Shown piece by piece: positions 1 through 9,063 of a stretch of DNA of 20,025 bases. Both the position numbers and the translations under genes were made by a program. The first letter of the stretch is position 1; each line of letters begins with the position of its first letter. The notes under the pieces are model-generated. The model was not told the origin of the DNA, did not search any database, and worked only from the letters and a program-made list of their open reading frames with translations. Origin of the DNA: CAMBDR01 sp046597185 (GTDB lineage Bacteria; Pseudomonadota; Gammaproteobacteria; Burkholderiales; Burkholderiaceae_D). The stretch is from contig JBKJLF010000596.1 of the NCBI GenBank assembly GCA_046597185.1, positions 1 to 20,025 of the forward strand. Reading direction: 5' to 3'.

Positions 1-1
1 G

Positions 2-2266
2 ACACATCTGTTACTGGAGGATGCGCAGAGCGATCAAGATACCTCTGTCGCTATTGACCAGGATACGCATTTTGAATTGCGGCTTACCGATCCCAAACAG
101 TTGGACTCGTTGACTCCCTTGCTTGGTGAACGTGGTAGTGTTGAGCCACTTCAGGTTGAAATTCAGGTTGAGGCCTGCGCGGTACTGCCCAAGGATTTGC
201 TTGCTTTGACTCATGCCGGGCAGGCGGGAAGCGTCGTCGCTGGCACCGTCGTTCGCGTTGGTAGCGAGTTCAGTGGCATTAGTTTGGGTGATAGATTCGT
301 TGTTTTGGCGGCCAACACATTGTGTCGTCACGTTGTTTTTGATCCAAACCTGACCTATACCATGCCGATTCCAGTGGGCATGAGTGCGGCTGCAGCGGTG
401 GTGACCCCGTTACCGTTTATTTTGGCGATGTATAGTGTTGAACAGCTTGGTTGTTTGCAGGCCGACGAGACTGTGCTGATTCATAACACAGCGGCAGGGA
501 TGTCCTTGGCTGCGATTGAGTTGGCCAAGCAAAAAGGGGCACGTGTCATTGTTGTGGTTCAGAGTGATGCGGCAGCGGCACAACTGAGCGGTTTGGTCGA
601 GACCATTAATGTTGCGCATGAAGACTTGGAAAGCGCGGTGCGCGCCTTGACCAATGGACGAGGTGTTGACCTGGTAATTGACGCACACAATAAACTGGCC
701 GAACTTGACGTTGCCGTATTGGCTGAATTTGGGCGCTTGGTGAGTATTTCAGGCGGTGGCGCGCAGCGCGGTGTCACGCTGAGTGGCATGGCGAATCGCT
801 CCGACATTAGTTTGTTGATTGGCGATGTGAATAACTTGATTGTGGCGCGCCCTAATTGGGTACGCAAGATGCTCGATCTGCTGGCGCAACAGTTGGCTTC
901 AGGAGAGTACAAACCAGTACCACAACGCACGTTTACCCTGGATGACTTGTCTGCTGTCTTGCCTGCCGTTGATGATGCCAATGGCTTGGGCTGTGTGGTG
1001 ATTGATTTGGGCGCGCAGGGGAATGCACGCGCACAGTCGTTGCAGAGTCAGGCGCTATTCCGCAAGGACGGTAGCTATCTGATTACCGGCGCTTTTGGTG
1101 GTTTTGGGCAGGAACTTGCGCGCTGGATGGCAAAAGGCGGTGCGGGTGAGTTAATTCTGCTTAGCCGTCGTGGTGAGGCCGACCCTGGTGCCGCGAGCTT
1201 GCGCAAAGACCTGGAAAATCTGGGAAGCCGTGTGTCAATCCATGCGGTGGATGTTTCCGACGCGGCGCAGGTTGAGCAGGTCGTCAAGCAAACCAGTTTG
1301 CCTGATCGCTTTGCCTTGTGTGGTGTCATGCACACGGCTGCGGTTCTGGATGATGCGCCTTTGCTGGAGCTGAACGGCGAACGATTTGAGCGTGTCTTTG
1401 CTGCTAAAGTCCGTGGTGCCTGGAATTTGCACAACGCAACCCAACACCTGAATTTAGAACATTTTATTCTGTTCTCCTCAATCTCAGCGTTGATCGGCAA
1501 TGCAAGCCAGAGTAACTATGTGGCGGCAAACTGTATTCTCGATAGTCTCGCTCACTATCGTAAGAGTAAGGGGCTAACGGCTTGCAGTATTAACTGGGGC
1601 GCTTTGGGCGATGTCGGGATGGCGGCGTCCAGCAGCGCGCTGGAAAGCTATCTGGAAAGCATTGGCATGCATCCGTTTAGTGCTGCGGACGCCTTGACCG
1701 TGTTGGGACGAGTGCTCACTGCCGATCAAGCACAAGTTGGCATCCTGAGCATGGATTGGCAGCGTTGGAAGCTTGCTGCATCGGCGACCGCAGCGTTGCC
1801 GCGTTTCTCGAAAGTCGTCTCGGTGGAGGCGACAAGTCATCTTGCTCCAGAGGTTCAAGCCCGTTATGACATGCTTGCTTCGTTGCCAGAAGAGGAGCGT
1901 CTGGCCTGGGCTTGTAACCATATGGTTGTGACGGTGGCCAAGGTTCTACGCCTGCCGATCGAACGTGTTAAACCTGAGCTGAGCTTGGCTAACCTGGGTG
2001 TGGATTCATTAATGAATATGGAGTTAGTGGTTACGCTGCAACGTGAGCTGGCTATTGAGATTGGTGCGCTGGAGTTGCTACAGGGCGGTAGCCTGCAGCA
2101 TATCGCCAATCTCATTCTGACCCGGATGAGTCATCTTGGTGTGAGCGCTAAAGAGCCAGAAGAAACGATCACGCCGATAGTCGGTTTGCATGAAGAAACT
2201 TTGTTGGAGAACCTGGGGGCAATGGACGATGCTGAGCTTGATCGGCTACTTGAAACGCTGAGCTAA
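2..2266 (+). CDS. Type I polyketide synthase, C-terminal part (ER-KR-ACP), 5' end outside window
   Basis: The reading frame is open from base 2, so this is the tail of a larger modular PKS. Domain order is as follows. An enoylreductase-like MDR domain lies at about 77-1010. A ketoreductase lies at about 1064-1800, with the cofactor motif TGAFGGFG near 1085-1108, an LDD motif at 1346-1354 (B-type stereochemistry in known KRs), and catalytic Ser (1478), Tyr (1517) and Asn (1529). An acyl carrier protein follows with GVDSL and the phosphopantetheine Ser at 2006. The protein ends in a short acidic helix (DDAELDRLL) common at PKS C-termini. The KR looks active. The ER is odd: its nucleotide-binding stretch reads HNTAAGMSLAAIELA, where active PKS ERs usually have a GGVG-type glycine cluster. 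The module should pass its chain to the NRPS encoded directly downstream. Family assignment is certain; ER activity is doubtful. Confidence 0.95.
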   Translation, partial: THLLLEDAQSDQDTSVAIDQDTHFELRLTDPKQLDSLTPLLGERGSVEPLQVEIQVEACAVLPKDLLALTHAGQAGSVVAGTVVRVGSEFSGISLGDRFVVLAANTLCRHVVFDPNLTYTMPIPVGMSAAAAVVTPLPFILAMYSVEQLGCLQADETVLIHNTAAGMSLAAIELAKQKGARVIVVVQSDAAAAQLSGLVETINVAHEDLESAVRALTNGRGVDLVIDAHNKLAELDVAVLAEFGRLVSISGGGAQRGVTLSGMANRSDISLLIGDVNNLIVARPNWVRKMLDLLAQQLASGEYKPVPQRTFTLDDLSAVLPAVDDANGLGCVVIDLGAQGNARAQSLQSQALFRKDGSYLITGAFGGFGQELARWMAKGGAGELILLSRRGEADPGAASLRKDLENLGSRVSIHAVDVSDAAQVEQVVKQTSLPDRFALCGVMHTAAVLDDAPLLELNGERFERVFAAKVRGAWNLHNATQHLNLEHFILFSSISALIGNASQSNYVAANCILDSLAHYRKSKGLTACSINWGALGDVGMAASSSALESYLESIGMHPFSAADALTVLGRVLTADQAQVGILSMDWQRWKLAASATAALPRFSKVVSVEATSHLAPEVQARYDMLASLPEEERLAWACNHMVVTVAKVLRLPIERVKPELSLANLGVDSLMNMELVVTLQRELAIEIGALELLQGGSLQHIANLILTRMSHLGVSAKEPEETITPIVGLHEETLLENLGAMDDAELDRLLETLS

Positions 2267-2307
2267 ACAAGACGCTGAGCTAAACAAGATGCTGAGCTAA
2301 ACAAGAC
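2257..2307 (+). repeat. Three tandem 17-bp repeats over the PKS stop codon
   Basis: The unit GCTGAGCTAAACAAGAC occurs three times head to tail (2257-2273, 2274-2290, 2291-2307); only the last base of the middle copy differs. The first copy encodes the last PKS residues and its TAA stop at 2264-2266. Because 17 is not a multiple of three, the extra TAA triplets fall in all three frames. This looks like slippage duplication of the gene end. It lengthens the PKS-NRPS gap to 83 bp. Confidence 0.95.
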
Positions 2308-2349
2308 ACTGCGCAACTTACTGGCATGATTATTCAAGGAAATAATTAG

Positions 2350-5300
2350 ATGAAATCGACAATATCATTAAGTGAAAAACGGGCGCAGGTGGCACTGCTA
2401 CTGCAGCAAAAGGCAGCGAAGGTAATACGCTTTGCAGCGACCACAGTGGGTCAGCAAGCACTATGGGTGCTGCAGAGTCGGTTTCCGCAAAGTTCTTCTT
2501 ATAATATCGCGTTTTGCGCGCGTATTGATGGTGCGTTGCAGGTTCCTGCCTTGCATCGCACCTTGCAATCCTTAGTGCAAAGACACTCCGCACTGAGAGC
2601 GCACTTTGTACTGCACGACAGTAATCTCCAGCAGGAGATCGCTGGTTTTAGAGAGTTGCCCTGGCAAGAAGTCGATGCCACGGGGATGTCGGAGGCGGAG
2701 CTCAATACAAAAATGCATAGGGATCACAAGAGACCTTTTCATCTAAGTCATGAGATTCCCATCCGTGCCTCTTTGTATCGGGTAGCGGCAGGGAGCCATA
2801 TCTTGTTGATCGACATCCATCACATTGTGTTTGATGCCTGGTCATTGTGGCTATGTGCTGAAGAAATATTCAGACTCTACGAACTGGAGATCGGCACCGG
2901 GCAACCCATGCCACCGATTACAGCGCGTTTTGAAGACTATGCCGAGGAGCAATTACAGCGTTGGTCGGGTGCCGAGGGCGAACGTCAATTCGCGTTCTGG
3001 CGTGAGCGTTTGGCTGGCGTTGTGCAACCGGTTGATTTCCCATCGCTACGGGCTCGTATTGATCACAGTGCGCCCAATGGCGCATCAATGAAATTTCGCA
3101 TTGATGCGGCTTTATGCACCAAAGCCCGGCAGCTTGCCGCCCAGCTTTCGATTACCCCATTTACCCTTTACCTCGGGGTGATGTTTGTGACCATGCAACG
3201 CTATACAGGGCAGAGTGATTTAACGCTTGGCTTCCCCAGTAACGGTCGTGAGCGCTCACGTTACCACGGGGTGGTGGGGTATTTTGTCAACCCGGTAGTG
3301 TTGCGTGCCAATCTGGGCGGCAATCCCTCTTTTTCTGAGTTTGCGGCGCACCTGCGCATACAGGTGTTGGAATCGCTCGCGCATCAGGAGTACCCCTATG
3401 TGAAACTGGTGGAGCAACTGGATTTGCCACGAGAATTAGGGCGCACACCGCTGTTCCAGGCTTTATTTAATTACCACCGACCACAAGGCTTGGCCCAATC
3501 TTTGGATGCGGCCATGAACGGAGAAGGCTGGCCGTTGGGGGATTTGCGGATTTACCACCATCAGATCGATCAGCAAGAGGGGCAGTTTGAGCTGGCCCTG
3601 GATTTTCTTGATACCGGATCTGAGCTTCAGGGTGTGGTGAAGTATCGGACCGACCTTTATGACGATTGGTTTGCTGAGCGCTTGGCAGGACACTTTACCA
3701 ACTTGCTTGGCGCTATTGTTGCTGAACCGGATCTGCCATTATCCCGATTGAATATGCTCAATGCCGATGAGCGACAACAAATCCTGCACCAATGGAACCC
3801 TCGCGCGGCAACCCCCGCGTTGGAAGGCTGTTTATTTCATCCCTTTCTGGAACAGGCTGCGCGTACACCGAATGCCATTGCTGCTATTTTCGGCGATGAG
3901 AAATTAAGCTACCACGAATTGTTGCAGCGTTCATCTGGCTTGGCACGGCAGTTACAAGCATTAGGCGTGGGGCCAGAGTCCTGCGTTGCCATTTGTTTGG
4001 AGCGTTCGCTGGAGATGCTGGTCTCGGTGTTGGGGATTCAATTGGCTGGTGGTGCGTATGTTCCGTTGGATGTGCGTAGTCCCAATGAGCGTTTGCTTGG
4101 CATTATTGAGCAGTGTAGTGCGCAGGTTTTAGTGACTCGTTCTGAACGCGCCCAAGGTTTAACCGGGCGTGCGGTTCATACCATGATCATTGATAGTGTC
4201 GCTGCGGTTGAAGCGTCCGATAGCCTGCCTGATAATGCGGTTTTACCGGGCAATTTGGCGTATATCATCTTTACCTCCGGCTCTACTGGCACGCCCAAAG
4301 GGGTTATGGTTGAGCATCGCAGCGCGTTGAATACGGTGTTGGATATTAATTCCCGATTTAATGTGAACGCCCAGGATAAATTGATTGGGCTTTCTGCGCT
4401 CGGTTTCGATCTGTCTGTGTATGATATTTTTGGCGCATTGGCGGCGGGTGCGACGTTGGTTATTCCTGAGCACAACCGGGCGGCTGACCCTGATCACTGG
4501 CTGGAACTGTTGTGTAAGCACCAAATCACGGTTTGGAATTCTGCCCCCATCATGATGGAAATGTTGGTTGGTAAGTTGCGCTTAAGCCATGAGTTCTTGA
4601 CCGCTGCGTTACGTCTGGTGATGATAAGTGGCGATTGGATACCTGTTGGTTTGCCAGATCAAATTCGTAGCCATAGCCATGGTGCGCCACGGTTGATCAG
4701 TCTGGGCGGTGCTACCGAGGCCGCGATTTGGTCAATTTGGTTTCCGATTGAGGATATCCACCCCGAGTGGAAGAGTATCCCTTATGGTCGTCCACTGGAG
4801 CGTCAGCGTTTTCATGTGCTCGACAGTGAACTGAACCCGGTTCCGGTTGGCGTCACGGGTGAACTCTATATTGGCGGTGATGGTGTCGCGCGAGGCTATT
4901 TGGGCCGTCCTGATCTGACTCAAGAACGGTTTATTCAAGACCCATTTGGCGCAAAGGGTGAGCGCCTCTATCGGACCGGTGATTTGGGACACTATCTGCC
5001 TGACGGTAATATTGAGTTTATGGGGCGGATTGACACGCAAGTGAAGATCCGTGGTTATCGCGTTGAGTTAGGCGAGATTGAAGTGTGCCTGTCCCGACAT
5101 CCAAACGTCGCTGAAGCGGTGGTGCTGGCCCGCGAATTGCATAAGGGTATCAATGACCTGGTGGCGTACATTGTTCCTGAAGATCCAGAGAAAATGTTGG
5201 TGGCCGCTGATTTGCAGGATTATCTGAGACAGTCGCTTCCTGAATATATGGTGCCCATTGCCTATGTTACCGTTGATTATTTCCCCATGACGGTTAACGG

Positions 5301-6447
5301 TAAATTGAATCGCGATGCCTTGCTAATGCCACAAATGGCACTGGCGGCGGGGGAGCGCACTCTCGTGGCCCCACGTACCGAAATGGAACGGATGCTGTGT
5401 CAGTTGTGGAGCGATGTTTTGAAGGTTGAGTCGATTGGTATTCATGATGGATTTTTTACGCTGGGTGGTCAATCCCTGTTAGCGGTGACCCTGCTGGCAA
5501 ACATCGGCCAAGCAGTTGGTCGTGAACTGACGCTGGATGTGCTGCTTCATTCACCTACCGTGGCGCAGATGGCGCAATGGTTAAAACAGGACGATACCGA
5601 TGGTGGAATCTTGGCGCAATTGCGTGACGGAGATGAGTCGGCACCCTTATTTTGCGTCCACCCTGTCGGTGGCAATGTTTTGGCCTATCGTGAATTGTCA
5701 GAGTGTTTGCATGGGGGTTATGCGATTTATGCAATCCGGGCCCTTGGTTTGCGTAGCGGCGAAACGCCACTATTTGATTTGTCCGCCATGGCTGATCGAT
5801 ACATTGAAGAAATCCGTAAAGTGGCACCAAGGGGGCCTTATCGGCTCTGCGGCTGGTCGATGGGGGGAATTATTGCCTTGGAAATGGCGTCGCGTTTGGA
5901 AGCACAAGGTCAGACAGTCGAGTTGCTCACAATCATTGACAGCTATGCCCAGGAGACAGGGGGTAAGGTGGTGAGTGAGGCCGAGCGACTCGCCTGGATG
6001 GCTATCGACATTGCTGGCATGACAGGTTTGAAGCGTGAGATTCAGGTCGATGATCTTGGTACGGGGCCGGATGCGCGCGAACAACTGATTGTTCGTGCCG
6101 TTGAGATGGGTGCCATGCCAAAGGATATGCCGATGGAACAATTGCGGCAGATGATAGAAGTCCTCGATTGTAATCTACGGGCGATGTTTGAGCATCATCC
6201 TTCGGTTTGTCAAGGTCGCGTATTGCTGATCCACGCCTGTCCTGCGGCAGAGGATCATCCGGCTCATCCTGCATCTGGCTGGCGGCCTTTTATCAACAAT
6301 ATGGCGCTTCACTACGTTGTTGGCGATCACTATACCTTGCTTCAATCACCTCAAGTCCGGGATGTAGCAGGGGTGATCGACCAGCAGCTCGCCATCGTAC
6401 CCGAATCGCGTGGCGTGCGCTCCGAACAACTTTTGGCAAATACTTAA
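2350..6447 (+). CDS. Non-ribosomal peptide synthetase, C-A-T-TE, predicted cysteine-specific
   Basis: This single terminating NRPS module has 1365 residues. The condensation domain (about 30-450) has HHIVFDAWS at 157-165, the classical HHxxxDxxS motif and not the DxxxxDxxS of cyclisation domains. The adenylation domain (about 490-990) has TSGSTG at 642-647 and Lys985 in NGKLN. Aligning the A4-A5 region by eye to the ten specificity positions gives D687, L688, Y691, N730, M758, S760, L785, I793, W794 plus Lys985, the known cysteine code. The carrier domain has GGQS with Ser1042. The thioesterase has GWSMGG with Ser1170, Asp1197 and His1327. The start is fixed by AAGGA about 8 bp upstream of the ATG. 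The enzyme should condense the PKS-bound acyl chain with cysteine and release it by hydrolysis or cyclisation. The short charged N-terminus resembles a PKS-NRPS docking segment (inference). Confidence 0.97.
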   Translation: MKSTISLSEKRAQVALLLQQKAAKVIRFAATTVGQQALWVLQSRFPQSSSYNIAFCARIDGALQVPALHRTLQSLVQRHSALRAHFVLHDSNLQQEIAGFRELPWQEVDATGMSEAELNTKMHRDHKRPFHLSHEIPIRASLYRVAAGSHILLIDIHHIVFDAWSLWLCAEEIFRLYELEIGTGQPMPPITARFEDYAEEQLQRWSGAEGERQFAFWRERLAGVVQPVDFPSLRARIDHSAPNGASMKFRIDAALCTKARQLAAQLSITPFTLYLGVMFVTMQRYTGQSDLTLGFPSNGRERSRYHGVVGYFVNPVVLRANLGGNPSFSEFAAHLRIQVLESLAHQEYPYVKLVEQLDLPRELGRTPLFQALFNYHRPQGLAQSLDAAMNGEGWPLGDLRIYHHQIDQQEGQFELALDFLDTGSELQGVVKYRTDLYDDWFAERLAGHFTNLLGAIVAEPDLPLSRLNMLNADERQQILHQWNPRAATPALEGCLFHPFLEQAARTPNAIAAIFGDEKLSYHELLQRSSGLARQLQALGVGPESCVAICLERSLEMLVSVLGIQLAGGAYVPLDVRSPNERLLGIIEQCSAQVLVTRSERAQGLTGRAVHTMIIDSVAAVEASDSLPDNAVLPGNLAYIIFTSGSTGTPKGVMVEHRSALNTVLDINSRFNVNAQDKLIGLSALGFDLSVYDIFGALAAGATLVIPEHNRAADPDHWLELLCKHQITVWNSAPIMMEMLVGKLRLSHEFLTAALRLVMISGDWIPVGLPDQIRSHSHGAPRLISLGGATEAAIWSIWFPIEDIHPEWKSIPYGRPLERQRFHVLDSELNPVPVGVTGELYIGGDGVARGYLGRPDLTQERFIQDPFGAKGERLYRTGDLGHYLPDGNIEFMGRIDTQVKIRGYRVELGEIEVCLSRHPNVAEAVVLARELHKGINDLVAYIVPEDPEKMLVAADLQDYLRQSLPEYMVPIAYVTVDYFPMTVNGKLNRDALLMPQMALAAGERTLVAPRTEMERMLCQLWSDVLKVESIGIHDGFFTLGGQSLLAVTLLANIGQAVGRELTLDVLLHSPTVAQMAQWLKQDDTDGGILAQLRDGDESAPLFCVHPVGGNVLAYRELSECLHGGYAIYAIRALGLRSGETPLFDLSAMADRYIEEIRKVAPRGPYRLCGWSMGGIIALEMASRLEAQGQTVELLTIIDSYAQETGGKVVSEAERLAWMAIDIAGMTGLKREIQVDDLGTGPDAREQLIVRAVEMGAMPKDMPMEQLRQMIEVLDCNLRAMFEHHPSVCQGRVLLIHACPAAEDHPAHPASGWRPFINNMALHYVVGDHYTLLQSPQVRDVAGVIDQQLAIVPESRGVRSEQLLANT

Positions 6448-6463
6448 GAGGAAATAAATTAAT

Positions 6464-8131
6464 ATGAGCATTTCCAACCCGAAGCAGGCTGCGGATTTTC
6501 AGGACGAAACCTGTGTAGCCAACTACCCTGCAGCGATCAGCGCCTGGCGTGATACCATCGGTGCGGACAACGTGCGAACCAACCAAACTGATCTGGATAC
6601 GGTGTCTACTGCAACCTTTGCCACGACGCAGAAAATTCCGGCGGTCATTCTTCCTAACAATACCGCCGAGGTTCAAGCTTGTATGCGGATTGCTAACCAA
6701 TACCGGATTCCCGTTTACCCGATTAGCAAAGGTAAAAACTGGGGCTACGGTTCGAGAGTCCCGGTTGGTGATGGCAATGTGGTGATGGATTTGGGGCGCA
6801 TGAATCTGATTGAGGATTATAACGTGGGACTAGCCCATGTGTCAGTGGGGCCGGGTGTGACGCAAGGGCAAATCAGCGACTACCTGCGTGAGCAGGGCAA
6901 TGAGCTCTTTATGTCCATCAGCGGTGGGCCACGAGACTCAAGCCTGATTGGCAATACCCTTGAACGCGGTATTGCCAAGGCCGTTTATGGCGACCGGATT
7001 GCTCATGTGGCATGTATGGAAGTGGTACTTCCGACTGGCGAAGTCATCCGTACCGCTCATTCACGTTATCCCGACTCGCCGCTTGGTCCGGTGAGCGAAT
7101 GGGGGGTGGGGCCAGCAGTCAACGCCTTGTTCAGTCAGTCCAATTTGGGTATCGTTACCCGTATGACCTTCTGGCTGGCACCCATGCCTGCCTATTTTCA
7201 GACCATCTTTTTTAGCGTTGGCGATGATCAAAAAGCGGCCGATGTCATTGATGCGCTGGCGCAGTTGCGCTTGAATGGATTGGCTTTGCCAGTGGGACTG
7301 TGGAATGACTACCGGATGCTCGCAACCCGCACCCAATATCCCTGGGATTTGGCGGGCGGTGTTACGCCCTTACCTGCGGACGCGTTTGAAAAAGAAAAAA
7401 GCCGGCTCAAGATTGCCCGCTGGAATGGTTGGGGCGCATTGTACAACCTAAGCCGGGAACAGGCGCTTGCTGAGCGTAAGTTGATTGCCAAAGCACTGGC
7501 TGGCAAGGTTGATTCGCTATTGTTCCTGGATGAGAAGCGGGTCAACTGGATTGAGCGCCTGCCCCGGTTATTCAAGGCGGTTACAGGCGCTGATCCTGAA
7601 GTCATGGTACGTTTGCACCGGGAAAGCTCCTTCAGGGGACATACCGAGGATGAGTTTGTCGCCATGGCCTATTGGCGAAAAAAGGGGAGCGTTCCGGCCG
7701 AGAAGGATGCCGACCGGGACGGCTGCGGGACAATCTGGACCTACCCCTCGCTGCCGTTCCAGGGCTCTCATATGGCTCGGCTGGTCAATATCACTGAAAA
7801 AATTTGCTTGCGTCACGGGTTTGAGCCGAAAATTGCATTATTGTGTGTGACCGCAAGAAAGATCAATGTTGCGATCAATCCTATTTATGACCGTAGCGTC
7901 CCGGGCGAAGATGAAAGGGCAATGGCATGTCATCGTGAGCTAATTGGCGAGTTACACAAGGCTGGTTATTTATCTTCACGCTTAGGCATACAGTCCATGG
8001 ATTCGTTGCCCCCCTCGGACGATGACTATGGGACATTCATGATGCGACTCAAACAAGCCTTGGACCCGAACGATGTCCTCTCTCCTGGGCGGTATGACTT
8101 CCGAAGCCAGTGGCCAAAGCAGTCCGATTAA
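6464..8131 (+). CDS. FAD-dependent oxidase of the PCMH/vanillyl-alcohol oxidase family
   Basis: The protein has 555 residues, close to p-cresol methylhydroxylase and vanillyl-alcohol oxidase in length. The N-terminal FAD-binding domain has PISKGKNWGYG at residues 86-96 followed by VVMDLGRMN. Further typical features are the GNTLERGI..YGDR segment, ..MEVVLPTGEV, and the C-terminal DPNDVLSPGRY. Known members oxidise or hydroxylate para-substituted phenols by hydride transfer to a flavin that is often covalently bound. The gene lies 16 bp after the NRPS stop with AGAGGAAA upstream of the ATG, so it is most likely co-transcribed and a tailoring enzyme for the PKS-NRPS product. Possible jobs are oxidation of a phenolic or benzylic position or of a cysteine-derived ring; the sequence does not decide. 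No signal peptide is seen. Confidence 0.93.
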   Translation: MSISNPKQAADFQDETCVANYPAAISAWRDTIGADNVRTNQTDLDTVSTATFATTQKIPAVILPNNTAEVQACMRIANQYRIPVYPISKGKNWGYGSRVPVGDGNVVMDLGRMNLIEDYNVGLAHVSVGPGVTQGQISDYLREQGNELFMSISGGPRDSSLIGNTLERGIAKAVYGDRIAHVACMEVVLPTGEVIRTAHSRYPDSPLGPVSEWGVGPAVNALFSQSNLGIVTRMTFWLAPMPAYFQTIFFSVGDDQKAADVIDALAQLRLNGLALPVGLWNDYRMLATRTQYPWDLAGGVTPLPADAFEKEKSRLKIARWNGWGALYNLSREQALAERKLIAKALAGKVDSLLFLDEKRVNWIERLPRLFKAVTGADPEVMVRLHRESSFRGHTEDEFVAMAYWRKKGSVPAEKDADRDGCGTIWTYPSLPFQGSHMARLVNITEKICLRHGFEPKIALLCVTARKINVAINPIYDRSVPGEDERAMACHRELIGELHKAGYLSSRLGIQSMDSLPPSDDDYGTFMMRLKQALDPNDVLSPGRYDFRSQWPKQSD

Positions 8132-8132
8132 T

Positions 8133-8165
8133 TTGACACAAAAGTGGGATATGTTTTAAAATCCC
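8133..8165 (+). promoter_or_regulatory. Putative sigma-70 promoter with an inverted repeat across the -10 box
   Basis: TTGACA (8133-8138) is followed after 18 bp by TAAAAT (8157-8162, five of six consensus bases). The inverted repeat GGGAT (8146-8150) / ATCCC (8161-8165) spans the -10 element and could be an operator. The promoter sits just after the oxidase stop and 51 bp before the methyltransferase-like gene, which suggests a second transcription unit for that gene and perhaps the export operon behind it. Confidence 0.6.
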
Positions 8166-8213
8166 GTGATTAATTGAGTAATACTATTTTTTTTAAAGTT
8201 AGGAATAATCATC

Positions 8214-9008
8214 ATGCGTTTTCATCTTTTCGAATTCACCGATTTAGCTTGGGCACCAGAATTTCTAAAGTTTCATATTGCTGAAATTATTGAGCAAATT
8301 GACCAGGGTTCACCTACCTTGGATGTAGGTATTGAAAAATTGGAAGTGGAGCTGGCAAAGCAGGGTGAAAAAAATGTCGTCGAACTTTGTGCTGGCAGCG
8401 GGCGCACCTTGATTCGATATCTCAAAAATGCGTTTGCCGATGGACGCCTGAATAAACTCAAGGTCACCGACTATTTTCCGCAAGTGGATGAATATCGTCA
8501 ACTGGCGCAGAAATACCATTATGTCGATGTTGTCGATACGCCAGTCGATGCGCGGCAGGTTCCTGATAAGCTGAAAGGTGCCCGGGTTATCGTGCGTGGT
8601 TTTCATCACTTCAGACCAGTGGACGCCAAAGCAATTTTGAAATCGGCCTATGATAAACGGGAAGTCCTGGCTATATTTGAAACACCCGAGCGCACCGCCA
8701 AATGGATTCTGTTCATCAGTTTAATCCCCAGCTTTATTTTGGCACTGGTCATGACAGCACGGATTCGTCCGTTTCGCTGGCATCACTTCCTGTTTACCTA
8801 CTTGATTCCGATTATTCCGCTGATGTTTTGCTGGGATAACGTGGTCTCAGGTTTGCGCGCGTACACGGTGGAGGAGCTCAAGGACATGGTTTCAGACATG
8901 AACGATGCAAGCTACAGTTGGGATATCGGTGTTCTGGCGAACAAAGACCCTAAAAATGCGGTCGGCCGTATTTACTATCTCATCGGTGCGCCACGTGTCG
9001 CGTCGTAA
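8214..9008 (+). CDS. SAM-dependent methyltransferase-like protein with C-terminal membrane segments
   Basis: The protein has 264 residues. VVELCAGSGR (55-64) fits SAM-binding motif I of class I methyltransferases, and VTDYFP (84-89) fits the following acidic-loop strand. GFHHFRPVDA (129-138) resembles a conserved block I recall from a widespread bacterial family usually annotated as class I methyltransferase; this is from memory, not a search. Two hydrophobic stretches (about 164-181 and 190-206), separated by a basic IRPFRWHH segment, suggest membrane association, which is unusual for a small-molecule methyltransferase. The start is supported by TAGGA nine bases upstream. It has its own promoter and lies between the oxidase and the export genes. 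It may methylate the product at the membrane (inference). Confidence 0.75.
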   Translation: MRFHLFEFTDLAWAPEFLKFHIAEIIEQIDQGSPTLDVGIEKLEVELAKQGEKNVVELCAGSGRTLIRYLKNAFADGRLNKLKVTDYFPQVDEYRQLAQKYHYVDVVDTPVDARQVPDKLKGARVIVRGFHHFRPVDAKAILKSAYDKREVLAIFETPERTAKWILFISLIPSFILALVMTARIRPFRWHHFLFTYLIPIIPLMFCWDNVVSGLRAYTVEELKDMVSDMNDASYSWDIGVLANKDPKNAVGRIYYLIGAPRVAS

Positions 9009-9063
9009 ATGTGCCTGCGATTTCTCGTGTAAAATCCAGATACAAAAATCCGGGAGGGGATTC

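Noticed and set aside
559..1500. Long - strand open frames opposite the PKS (140 and 141 residues).
   Set aside because: They lie entirely opposite conserved PKS coding sequence, show no domain-like sequence and arise from codon bias.
2818..2844. Heterocyclisation (Cy) domain, as expected for a cysteine-loading NRPS.
   Set aside because: The motif is HHIVFDAWS, the classical condensation signature, not DxxxxDxxS.
8146..8200. Intrinsic terminator after the oxidase gene (GGGAT/ATCCC hairpin and a T-run).
   Set aside because: The stem is only five pairs with a 10-base AT loop and the T-run lies about 20 bases away; a promoter with operator fits better.
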